NCBI GenBank assembly: GCA_011192195.1
Contig: DUEH01000012.1
Location: 4,345-42,054 of the forward strand
Reading direction: 5' to 3'
Source of the DNA: Chloroflexota bacterium
GTDB taxonomy: Bacteria; Chloroflexota; Anaerolineae; 4572-78
Length of the DNA: 37,710 nt
Part shown: positions 24,894 to 32,511 of the stretch, piece after piece
Position numbering within the stretch: the first letter of the stretch is position 1
Layout: each line of letters starts with the position of its first letter
Translations under genes and position numbers: made by a program
Notes under the pieces: generated by a model
Told to the model about the DNA's origin: nothing
Database searches by the model: none
Seen by the model: the letters and a program-made list of their open reading frames with translations, nothing else

Positions 24894-27404
24894 TTTGCTC
24901 ACCTCTACTTCGGTTAAGGTAAAACTCACGCGCGCCGGGTTTCCGGCGACATCCAAAATATCCAGGCGCTTTCCATCTTCCGGCGAGTATAGCCCCACAA
25001 CCAGTGGATGCGCGCCAGACGGCGTATCCGGCGAAAGGTGCAGAGCGTGCGCGTCGGGGATAATTTGGCCGGGGCGCCAATCATTGGTGGGATAACGCGC
25101 GCAAACCGGCAGGCTATCGGCTTGCGCGTATTTGTGTTCAGAATCCAGATGGACAAAGGTTTTGTAGCTTTCTTCCATCGGAACCAGCGATTGCCAGTAG
25201 AGCGTGAGAACAATTCGCCCGCCGGGATGGGCGCGCCGCGCATCCAGATCATACCCCGCCAGCTTGATTTTTCCCCCAAAATTGACATCACTTGAAAATT
25301 CCCACTGTGAGTTACGGCTGAACGCGGCGGGCGAGGCGCTTTCATTAAAAGCGTTTTCCAGTTCAACCTGATTCAGCGTTTCCAAATTGAGCGTCGTTGG
25401 CTGTCGCTGGTGGATGGTCAGGGTGTTGCCGTTAGCCTGCTCAATGCGCCCCACCGCAGTGTAGCTGGTTGCCAGCAGGTCTTTCGGCAACGGAACCGGG
25501 TCAATCACGGTAGAAGCTGCGTAGAAGAATTCCGAGCCGGGGTCGCAGGCGCGGGGAGCGTGGCGCGTGTACCAACTTGTCACATCCTCTTCCTCATTGC
25601 TGTCGTAGTCGCCCGCCAGCGCGCCGTCGGCAATCAGCGCTCCCACCGATTTCCAGCCCACGCGATGCGCAAAGCCAAAAAAGCCGGTCTCCGGGCGGTC
25701 ATCGAAGGGTGTATAGAAAATAGCCGGATTACTGGCGGGGTAACTGGGCAGAAATTCTACGTCGTGGCGCGCAAAGGCGTTCCACAGGTAAAGCGTAGAC
25801 AGCGCCAGCAGCAGCGCGTTAGCAGCCAACCGCGCGGCAGGGTTAAGGCGAATTTCCCCCGCCGACCAACCCGCCAGCAGCGCCCAGCCGGGTAGTACCG
25901 TGTAAATGTGCGTCAGCGGCGTGGCAACGGCAAAATTATAGCCCATAAACGGCGCGGCGAACCAGAGCAGGGCGGCTTGCTGGGGCAGACTAAGAGCCGG
26001 CGACAGGAAGACGGCCAGCAGAACCAGCCCAAAAGGAATTGCCGTCCAATTTCCCAGCGCATCCGGCCAAAGCGCCAACCCGATGATAATTACTGCCGCT
26101 GCCCCCCCCGCCCAGCGACGCCCCCATTTCACCTTCCACAGCGACCAGCCCACAAAGCCCGCCAGCAGCAGTCCCGCTATCAAAACGTAATAAAACGAAC
26201 TGTAGAAGCTGTTGAAGTGCAAAAAGTCCAGCAGGTTATTTTTCAGCAGCCCCTCGCCGATGCGGTCTTCCAGATAACTTCCGGTGCGGCCAATTTGCGG
26301 ATCAAGAAAGTAGGGCAGGTAAAAGAGAAACGCGCTGCCCAGAAAAGCGGTTAACCAAAGGATGAAGGATGAAGGGTGAAATCGAAAGGTGGAAGGGTGA
26401 AGGATGAAAGATGAAGGATGAAGGGCTTGTCCTGAGCCTGTCGAAGGGATGAAGGATGAAAATCCCGTTCCAAAACTCTGTTTGGGAACAAGACCTTCCG
26501 CCTTCATCTTTCTGCCCTCATCCTTCACAAAAAGCCAGCCGATAGCTGGAATGACCAGAATAGCGTCGTAGTGAGCCAGCAGGCCAACGCCCAGAAAGAG
26601 GCCGGAAACAAAGGCCCAGCGTCCTTCTTTGTTTTGTCGCCATTGCCAGACTGCCCACAGGGAAAGGGCGCTCATCCACAAGACAATGGTCTGGTACTGC
26701 ACAATTCGGCTAAAACCGAGCGTAAAGCCGCTGGCGGCCAAAATTGCCGCGCTGTAGAGGGCGGCGCGTTTGGAGAACCAGCCTTCGGCCAGCAAGTAGA
26801 GGGTGAGAATGCCGCCCATTCCGGCGATGGCAAAGGGCAGTCGCGCCGCGCCTTCGGTGATGGGGCTGCTTAAGCGCCACACGGCGGCGGGAAGCAGGAC
26901 TTCGCCGGGGCCTTTGCCGCGTAGAAAGAGAGTGTTGTCGTGCCCGTCAATGATTTCGGCGGCGGTGATCATCGCCAAAGATTCATCGCCTTGAAATTCG
27001 CTATAATTGAGATAAGTAAATCGAAGGAGAAAAGCCAGTAGAAAGACAATCGCGATAAACCCGGTTTGTGGTTTCAGGTTTCGGGTTTCGGGTTTTACAA
27101 CCTGAAACCTGAAACCCGAAACCACAAACCCCAAACCCGAAACCACATTCAACAGCGCCAGCAGATGCCACAGGCGCAGCGGACCGGGCAGGTAGTGCAG
27201 CGCCAGCGCGCCCAGCGACGTAATCGCGTAGCTCAGCCCCAGCGAGAGAACGATGAGGGGGAGGATTCGCTGTTTTGGCAGGAGCCGGTTAGCCCAGCCC
27301 CAGCCGGGCAGAACCAGCGCCAGTAAAATTGCGCCCGGCAGTTGCAGGGGAGGGATGAGCAGGCTGAAATTGGCTATGAGTAAAAGGGTGAGATAGACGG
27401 TCAT
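24891..27404 (-). CDS. Large integral membrane glycosyltransferase-like protein (PMT/ArnT-like, GT39/GT83-type fold)
   Basis: LLRFTYLNYSEFQGDESLAMITAAEIIDGHDNTLFLRGKGPGEVLLPAAVWRL..., many TM helices, soluble C-terminal domain; two in-frame repeat insertions. Confidence 0.7.
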   Translation of the reverse strand: MTVYLTLLLIANFSLLIPPLQLPGAILLALVLPGWGWANRLLPKQRILPLIVLSLGLSYAITSLGALALHYLPGPLRLWHLLALLNVVSGLGFVVSGFRFQVVKPETRNLKPQTGFIAIVFLLAFLLRFTYLNYSEFQGDESLAMITAAEIIDGHDNTLFLRGKGPGEVLLPAAVWRLSSPITEGAARLPFAIAGMGGILTLYLLAEGWFSKRAALYSAAILAASGFTLGFSRIVQYQTIVLWMSALSLWAVWQWRQNKEGRWAFVSGLFLGVGLLAHYDAILVIPAIGWLFVKDEGRKMKAEGLVPKQSFGTGFSSFIPSTGSGQALHPSSFILHPSTFRFHPSSFILWLTAFLGSAFLFYLPYFLDPQIGRTGSYLEDRIGEGLLKNNLLDFLHFNSFYSSFYYVLIAGLLLAGFVGWSLWKVKWGRRWAGGAAAVIIIGLALWPDALGNWTAIPFGLVLLAVFLSPALSLPQQAALLWFAAPFMGYNFAVATPLTHIYTVLPGWALLAGWSAGEIRLNPAARLAANALLLALSTLYLWNAFARHDVEFLPSYPASNPAIFYTPFDDRPETGFFGFAHRVGWKSVGALIADGALAGDYDSNEEEDVTSWYTRHAPRACDPGSEFFYAASTVIDPVPLPKDLLATSYTAVGRIEQANGNTLTIHQRQPTTLNLETLNQVELENAFNESASPAAFSRNSQWEFSSDVNFGGKIKLAGYDLDARRAHPGGRIVLTLYWQSLVPMEESYKTFVHLDSEHKYAQADSLPVCARYPTNDWRPGQIIPDAHALHLSPDTPSGAHPLVVGLYSPEDGKRLDILDVAGNPARVSFTLTEVEVSK
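26358..26530. repeat. Intragenic nested heptad hairpin, family GATGAAG, containing two other repeat types
   Basis: GGATGAAGGATGAAGGGTGAA..., GGGCTTGTCCTGAGCCTGTCGAAGGG, CCCGTTCCAAAACTCTGTTTGGGAACAAG, then CTTCATC/CCTCATCCTTCAC. Confidence 0.9.
27063..27146. repeat. Intragenic heptad hairpin, family GGTTTCG
   Basis: GGTTTGT GGTTTCA GGTTTCG GGTTTCG GGTTTTA CAACCTG AAACCTG AAACCCG AAACCAC AAACCCC AAACCCG AAACCAC. Confidence 0.92.
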
Positions 27405-27526
27405 AATGGCGAATGGCGAATGGCGAATTGGCGAATGGTGAATGGCGAATGGTGAATGGTGAATGGTGAATGGCGAATGGTGAATGGTGAATGGCGAAAG
27501 ATTATTTACTATTCACTCTTCACTCC
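27403..27526. repeat. Heptad array, family AATGGCG/AATGGTG, about 13 units plus short 3' arm
   Basis: AATGGCG x3, AATTGGCG, then AATGGYG x9, AAAGATT, ATTTACT ATTCACT CTTCACT; includes thioesterase stop. Confidence 0.93.
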
Positions 27527-27990
27527 TTTTCCCGGCGCAGGCGTTCTGCCTGACGCTCTTTGGCCGCATCCCAACGACGGCGTTGGGTGTCGTTTTCCAG
27601 AATCAGGCCGGGGACTTTTGTGGCGCGGCCATTGTCGTCCAGGGCTACGTAGACCAAGCGAGCGGAGTTGGTGTGCGTTTGTTCGCCGGTGATGGGGTTT
27701 TCGGCGGTTACGCGCACGCCTACCTCCATTGATGTGTTCCCCACGTAGTGAATACTGGCTTTTAGCGTAAGCAGATTACCCACGTGTACCGGCGAATGGA
27801 AGGTCATTGAGTCAATGGCAATGGTGACAGCGGGGCGCTGCGCGTGGCGCATAGCGCATAAGCCGCCGGCTTCGTCAACCAGTTTCATAATGATACCGCC
27901 GTGAACGTTTCCCAACGGGTTAGCGTGTTGCGGTAACATAAATTGGTGCAAACTTACTTCTGAATCGGCTACCCGTTTTTTGTCAGGCAT
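27520..27990 (-). CDS. Acyl-CoA thioesterase (hotdog fold, YciA/BFIT type)
   Basis: HQFMLPQHANPLGNVHGGIIMKLVDEAGGLCAMRHAQRPAVTIAIDSMTFHSPVHVGNLL. Confidence 0.93.
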   Translation of the reverse strand: MPDKKRVADSEVSLHQFMLPQHANPLGNVHGGIIMKLVDEAGGLCAMRHAQRPAVTIAIDSMTFHSPVHVGNLLTLKASIHYVGNTSMEVGVRVTAENPITGEQTHTNSARLVYVALDDNGRATKVPGLILENDTQRRRWDAAKERQAERLRREKE

Positions 27991-28008
27991 TTTAACATTC
28001 CTTGCAAG

Positions 28009-28072
28009 TTGGAGATTAGGAAATCAGGAGATTTTTAATCCCAATCTCTAATCTTTAAGTTCCAATCTCTAT
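28009..28072. repeat. Octad-type hairpin, family GGAGATTA
   Basis: TTGGAGATTAGGAAATCAGGAGATTTTTAATCCCAATCTCTAATCTTTAAGTTCCAATCTCTA. Confidence 0.75.
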
Positions 28073-28290
28073 TTTACGCGACGCGCGTGAAAACAATACC
28101 CGTGCCAGTTATGAACCACTATTGACGCGCGTTTGCGACCATCTTCCAGTTCTACGGTAACGTGTTCTATCTTCACCGGCTCACCATAGCGTAATTCAAC
28201 CTGATTGGCGGCGCTTAGAGCATCAGGCGCTTCTACTGTGTGTTCGGCAACTACAGAGCCTTGACTTTTGACGGTGATGAGGTATTGCAT
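28069..28290 (-). CDS. Conserved-looking small protein (73 aa)
   Basis: MQYLITVKSQGSVVAEHTVEAPDALSAANQVELRYGEPVKIEHVTVELEDGRK...; track ORF start (28413) lies in repeat DNA, so start reassigned to 28290. Confidence 0.6.
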   Translation of the reverse strand: MQYLITVKSQGSVVAEHTVEAPDALSAANQVELRYGEPVKIEHVTVELEDGRKRASIVVHNWHGYCFHARRVK

Positions 28291-28436
28291 AAGGCGAATG
28301 GGCGAATGGGCGAATGGGCGAATAGCGAATAGGCGAATGGGCGAATGGGCGAATAGCGAATAGGCGAATAGCGAATGGACAAACTCGCAGCTCGTAAATT
28401 CGCAAATTCGCAAATTCGCTCATTCGCTCATTCGCG
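28291..28436. repeat. Heptad/octad hairpin, family GGGCGAAT/AGCGAAT
   Basis: GGCGAATGGGCGAATGGGCGAATGGGCGAATAGCGAATAGG... ; 3' arm AAATTCGC x3 TCATTCGC x2; contains RNase H stop. Confidence 0.92.
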
Positions 28437-29325
28437 CAATTTCTCCGGCAATTTTTTTGCCTTGTTTCAGGGCGTCCGGCATGTTTTCTTTGCCTACAAC
28501 GTGCCAGCGAACCTGATAGCTTTGCAGCAGACCACTCAACTTTTGCCACAAGTCTTTATTGCTGACCGCCTTGCCCGTTTTGGTTTGCCAGTTGTTGTTT
28601 TGCCACTGTTTTACCCAGCGCGTGGCGCCGTTTTTCAGATAATCAGAAGGGGTGTAGATGTGGATGGGCAATGGTTTTTTGATGGCGCTTAAGCCCTGAA
28701 TGGCGGCTTGCAGGTGCATTTGATTGGCCGAAGCGGGCGAAACCGATCCGCTGAGACTTTTTTCCGCGTCTTTGTAGCGCAGGGTGGCGCACCAGCCGCC
28801 CTTTTTGCTTTTACCGGAATAGGCGCCGGCGGCAAAGAGATGAATGCTTTGCGCGTCGTCCAGCGGGAGGGCGGCTTTCTGGATGGCGGCGCGCGCCAGC
28901 TTGTCGGCGCGTTCGTTCCATTTGTTGCCGGCGTGGCCTTTTGTCCAATGCCAGCTAATTTGGTGGCGTTGAATTTCGGCGTTCAGTTGCTGCCAGCGCG
29001 TTTTGTTTTTTAGCGGCTGGTTGTTGCTGCTGCGCCAGCCATTGCGCTGCCAGCCCGCCAGCCATTCGGTGACGCCCCGGCGCAGGTATTGAGAATCGGT
29101 GTGCAATTCAATCTGGTGCGGGCCGGGCAGCGCTTTTAGCGCTTCGATGGCGGCTTGCAGCTCCATCTGATTATTGGTGACATTCGCTTCGCTGCCGCTG
29201 AGTTCTTGCGGTTTCTGTCCATCCGAAGGGAGCAGAATCGCCGCCCATCCGCCGGGTCCGGGGTTCGGGTTGGCGCCGCCGTCTGTGTAAATGGTTACTT
29301 TGTTTGTTGATGCAGGTGACGTCAT
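28420..29325 (-). CDS. Ribonuclease HI-family protein with two tandem RNase H domains, second lacking catalytic residues
   Basis: Domain 1 IYTDGGANPNPGPGGWAAI, QMELQAAIEAL, HTDSQYL, TKGHAGNKWNERADKLA; domain 2 LFAAGAYSGKSKKGGWCATL, QMHLQAAIQGL, YTPSDYL, VVGKENMPDAL. Confidence 0.9.
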   Translation of the reverse strand: MTSPASTNKVTIYTDGGANPNPGPGGWAAILLPSDGQKPQELSGSEANVTNNQMELQAAIEALKALPGPHQIELHTDSQYLRRGVTEWLAGWQRNGWRSSNNQPLKNKTRWQQLNAEIQRHQISWHWTKGHAGNKWNERADKLARAAIQKAALPLDDAQSIHLFAAGAYSGKSKKGGWCATLRYKDAEKSLSGSVSPASANQMHLQAAIQGLSAIKKPLPIHIYTPSDYLKNGATRWVKQWQNNNWQTKTGKAVSNKDLWQKLSGLLQSYQVRWHVVGKENMPDALKQGKKIAGEIARMSE

Positions 29326-29693
29326 TAGATTAAATTATGTTTAATGAGAATTTTTTCAACCTCTGCCAGAAATTGATTGATTGGGCGTAAAGATACGCCA
29401 TCGGGGGTAGCTTCGTGTTCTTCGGGGCGTCCAAAAGGATGCCGATGCCAGAAACCGTATTCTTTGTCTCGTCCGTAAAGTCGGCCTGATGCGCCTATTA
29501 ACACCAAATTAAAGCGCCCGCTGCGTTGGCTGAAGAATATCTGTATGAACAAATCTGTTTCAATGATGAAGCGTAACGTTACGGTGGCGTCTGTGCGAGC
29601 CGTAATTTCAAATGATTGTATGAACCAAAAGCGGTCTTTTGCCGTCAGCGCTTCTACAATAAGGTCATCAATTGTCATCAACTGCCCCTTCAT
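29325..29693 (-). CDS. TumE-like toxin family protein
   Basis: FSQRSGRFNLVLIGASGRLYGRDKEYGFWHRHPFGRPEEHEATPDG (HRHPFGRPEEH motif). Confidence 0.6.
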   Translation of the reverse strand: MKGQLMTIDDLIVEALTAKDRFWFIQSFEITARTDATVTLRFIIETDLFIQIFFSQRSGRFNLVLIGASGRLYGRDKEYGFWHRHPFGRPEEHEATPDGVSLRPINQFLAEVEKILIKHNLI

Positions 29694-30003
29694 CAGACAA
29701 TCCGGCTAATTGACGTTGAACGGTTGTGATGCCGTCTACAGCCTGCTCCCATTCCATTGCATCAGATTCTACTTCCCAGGTGTACCCCCGTTGCTTGGTA
29801 ACTTGTTGACGCTCAAATTCTTCAAAGCTTGTATTGTATTTTTGGCTGAGTTGACGGTTAGTTAGGTTATAACGCGCCAATCGCCGGCGATATTCAGCCT
29901 CCAAAAGGATGCGTAGTTTTTGATTGGCGTTATCGGGGTGTCCAAATGAAAGGGCATTCAAATGATGCGCTACCCTGTTTGAAATGGTAATTGTGGTACT
30001 CAT
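29668..30003 (-). CDS. TumA-like antitoxin candidate
   Basis: Overlaps downstream TumE-like gene by 26 nt; 111 aa, N-terminal MSTTITISNRVAHHLNAL and helical body. Confidence 0.5.
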   Translation of the reverse strand: MSTTITISNRVAHHLNALSFGHPDNANQKLRILLEAEYRRRLARYNLTNRQLSQKYNTSFEEFERQQVTKQRGYTWEVESDAMEWEQAVDGITTVQRQLAGLSDEGAVDDN

Positions 30004-30036
30004 TTTCTTGCTCCGATTTTTTACTTACGAGGCTGT

Positions 30037-31431
30037 CTACGCCACGCCCGCTTGAACCAACATTTGATGGCTGATCTGGTTGTGGCGTTCGATGGTGGGG
30101 CCGAGGTCAAGGGTGAGCAATTGCCCGTCTTCTACCACGATTTTACCGTTGATAACGGAAAGCCAGACGGTGGCGGGGGTACACGTTACCAGACTGGCAA
30201 CAGGGTCCGCCAGACCGCCGGCGTGGGGCAGGTCATCCACCCTGAAGGCGATGAGGTCGGCGGCTTTGCCCGGTTCCAGTGAACCGATGTCAGGACGGCG
30301 TAATACTTTAGCTCCGCCCAGCGTTGCCAGTTCCAGCGCTTCGCGGGCGGTGAAGCGCTCGGCGGTAGATTCAAAGCCGGGCCAGCCTACGCGCTGCAAG
30401 AGCATTGCTTGTCTGGCTTCATCCAGCAAGTGGCCGGCGTCGTTGCTGGCAGAACCGTCTACGCCCAGAGCTACATTCACGCCCGCGTCCAGCATATCAC
30501 GCACCGGAGCGATGCCGGATGCCAGGATCATATTGCTATTGGGACAGTGGCACACGCCGGTGTGACTTTTTGACAGGCGGTCAATTTCGTCTGTGTTGGG
30601 ATGCACCATGTGAGCAAACCACACATCGTTACCCATCCAGCCGACGGATTCGGCGTATTCTATGGGGCGCATCCCGAACATTTCCTGACAGAAGCGGTCT
30701 TCGTCCTTTGTTTCAGAGAGGTGGGTGTGCAGGTTGACCAGCGGATACTGCCGCGCCAGGTCCGCGCTTTCTTTCATCAGCTTGGTGGTAACGCTGAAAG
30801 GCGAGCAGGGCGCCAGACCGATGCGCAGCATAGAACAGGGTTCCGGGTCATGGAAGCTTTCGATGACCCGGATAGAATCTTTGATGATGTGGTCTTCGGT
30901 ATCGGTAACGCGGTCAGGGGGCAAACCGCCTTTGCTTTCGCCCAGACTCATACTGCCGCGCGTGGGGTGAAAGCGTACGCCAATTTCTTGCGCGGCGCGG
31001 ATTTCGTCATCCAGTTTTGAGCCGTTGGGGAAAAGGTAGAGATGGTCGGCTACGGTGGTTGCGCCGCTGAGAATTAGCTCTGCTAACCCGATTTTGGCGC
31101 TGACGTATACGGCTTCCGGCGTCATTTCCGCCCAGATAGGGTAGAGGTATTTGAGCCAGTCAAAGAGAATTTTGCCGTCGCCGGTGCCAATGGTGCGGGT
31201 AAGGGTTTGGTAAAGGTGATGGTGACAGTTTACCAGCCCCGGCGTCACCACTGTGCCGCGCCCGTTGATAATGCGATCCGGCTTCAGGTCAGGGTTGGCT
31301 TCCAGTTCTGCGGTGCTGCCTACCTGGCTGATGACGTTATCTTCCACGTAGATGGCCCCGTCTTTTATTTCGCGGCGTTGGACGTCCATTGTGACCAGAA
31401 CGTCAATATTTTTGACCAGTAAAGTTGACAT
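30037..31431 (-). CDS. Amidohydrolase, 8-oxoguanine deaminase / hydroxyatrazine hydrolase-like
   Basis: VTPGLVNCHHHLYQTLTRTI; LHTHLSETKDE; CHCPNSNMILASGIAPV; GVDGSASNDAGHLLDEARQAMLLQRV; start MSTLLVKNIDVLV at 31431. Confidence 0.9.
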   Translation of the reverse strand: MSTLLVKNIDVLVTMDVQRREIKDGAIYVEDNVISQVGSTAELEANPDLKPDRIINGRGTVVTPGLVNCHHHLYQTLTRTIGTGDGKILFDWLKYLYPIWAEMTPEAVYVSAKIGLAELILSGATTVADHLYLFPNGSKLDDEIRAAQEIGVRFHPTRGSMSLGESKGGLPPDRVTDTEDHIIKDSIRVIESFHDPEPCSMLRIGLAPCSPFSVTTKLMKESADLARQYPLVNLHTHLSETKDEDRFCQEMFGMRPIEYAESVGWMGNDVWFAHMVHPNTDEIDRLSKSHTGVCHCPNSNMILASGIAPVRDMLDAGVNVALGVDGSASNDAGHLLDEARQAMLLQRVGWPGFESTAERFTAREALELATLGGAKVLRRPDIGSLEPGKAADLIAFRVDDLPHAGGLADPVASLVTCTPATVWLSVINGKIVVEDGQLLTLDLGPTIERHNQISHQMLVQAGVA

Positions 31432-31489
31432 AAAGCACCTCCGTGTTTGCAATAAAAGTCTTGTCGGGCGCGGATTGATGAGGGTGAAA

Positions 31490-31900
31490 TTATTCTTCGG
31501 GATACAATCCAACCGCTTGCAGGCGTTGGCGTTCCTCTATTCGCAGAGGGTTATTGATGCGTAAAATTTTAACCGTTACCCTGCCTTTCGGCGTAAGCGG
31601 ACGGATAAAAGCGCTTTCCAGTTGAAAGTGGTTCTGCCAGGATTGCGTCCGCGGGTTGAAAAAGGGGACCAAACTTTCGGTTTGCCAGTCAATAGAACCA
31701 ATGTTTGGCCCTTTATAGCGGTTGCAGCGCAGACAGGCTAACGCCAGATTGTCGGCGTTGGTTTTGCCTTCGTGCTGAACAGGAATGATGTGGTCCGGTT
31801 CATGCCGGTACGCGCTTGCGCCTTGAGGGTGCAAGCAATATTCGCAGCGTCCCTGAGCGCGTTTAAAAACCAGGTTTCGTAAAGATGCAGGTATGTTCAT
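31490..31900 (-). CDS. HNH endonuclease family protein
   Basis: RCEYCLHPQGASAYRHEPDHIIPVQHEGKTNADNLALACLRCNRYKGP. Confidence 0.9.
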   Translation of the reverse strand: MNIPASLRNLVFKRAQGRCEYCLHPQGASAYRHEPDHIIPVQHEGKTNADNLALACLRCNRYKGPNIGSIDWQTESLVPFFNPRTQSWQNHFQLESAFIRPLTPKGRVTVKILRINNPLRIEERQRLQAVGLYPEE

Positions 31901-32250
31901 TTGGCAACGGGCATTAGTTGTTGTTGAACCCGGGCTTTTAACAAAATCATCAGATGTTCAATTTTTTCAATTTCATTCAGTTCTGCCTGTTCTTCCGGCG
32001 AAAGCAGACCGGACTGGTTTAAAGCCAGCAGGCGATGCAGACGCTTCTGGCGTTCTTCAGAAACAGTGTAGCCCATTACTTCAAGCGGGGTGGGTCCCGT
32101 GGCTAAAAAATCTATAATTTCCGAAGCGGTTTGCGCGGCGGGCGTTTTGAATCCCGCCAAACTTAGTTCCAGCACAAAAGGGAGCCAGGGGCGCATAGGT
32201 TGTATTTTTTGAGCCAGATCATTGGGCATTGTTAATAGCATTTCAACCAT
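31897..32250 (-). CDS. Small partner protein overlapping the HNH gene by 4 nt
   Basis: 117 aa, LHRLLALNQSGLLSPEEQAELNEIEKIEHLMILLKARVQQQL; translational coupling to HNH. Confidence 0.6.
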   Translation of the reverse strand: MVEMLLTMPNDLAQKIQPMRPWLPFVLELSLAGFKTPAAQTASEIIDFLATGPTPLEVMGYTVSEERQKRLHRLLALNQSGLLSPEEQAELNEIEKIEHLMILLKARVQQQLMPVAK

Positions 32251-32307
32251 TTGTCATTCTCCGTATAAGCGCACCGCCAGGTTTTACACCTGAATTAGGG
32301 CATCCAC

Positions 32308-32371
32308 TTAAGGCGGGACAGAGACTTTGCAGGACAAGCTAACAGTTTGTCCTACAAGTGTCCCGCCTTAA
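32308..32371. repeat. Palindromic element
   Basis: TTAAGGCGGGACA...GCAGGACAAGCTAACAGTTTGTCCTAC...TGTCCCGCCTTAA, perfect 13-bp outer arms. Confidence 0.8.
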
Positions 32372-32403
32372 ACAGATACCCCTGAATTATACACGTAAAC
32401 GCA

Positions 32404-32511
32404 CAAAGGACGAAGGACGAAAGACGAAAATTCTCTCGTCTAAACCCCTTCGTCCTTCGTCGCTCGTAATTCGTAATTCGAAACTCGTAATTCGTAATTC
32501 GAAACCCGTCA
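32404..32511. repeat. Chimeric heptad array: GACGAAG hairpin fused in register to a CTCGTAA/TTCGTAA arm
   Basis: GGACGAA GGACGAA AGACGAA ... TTCGTCC TTCGTCG CTCGTAA TTCGTAA TTCGAAA CTCGTAA TTCGTAA TTCGAAA CCCGTCA. Confidence 0.92.

Noticed and set aside
24895-26354. Plus-strand ORFs within the glycosyltransferase-like gene
   Set aside because: Antisense shadow ORFs with R/Q-rich composition; the minus-strand membrane protein is the coherent frame.
27456-27732. ORFs starting MVNGEWRMVNGEWR
   Set aside because: Heptad array translated, then antisense to the thioesterase gene.
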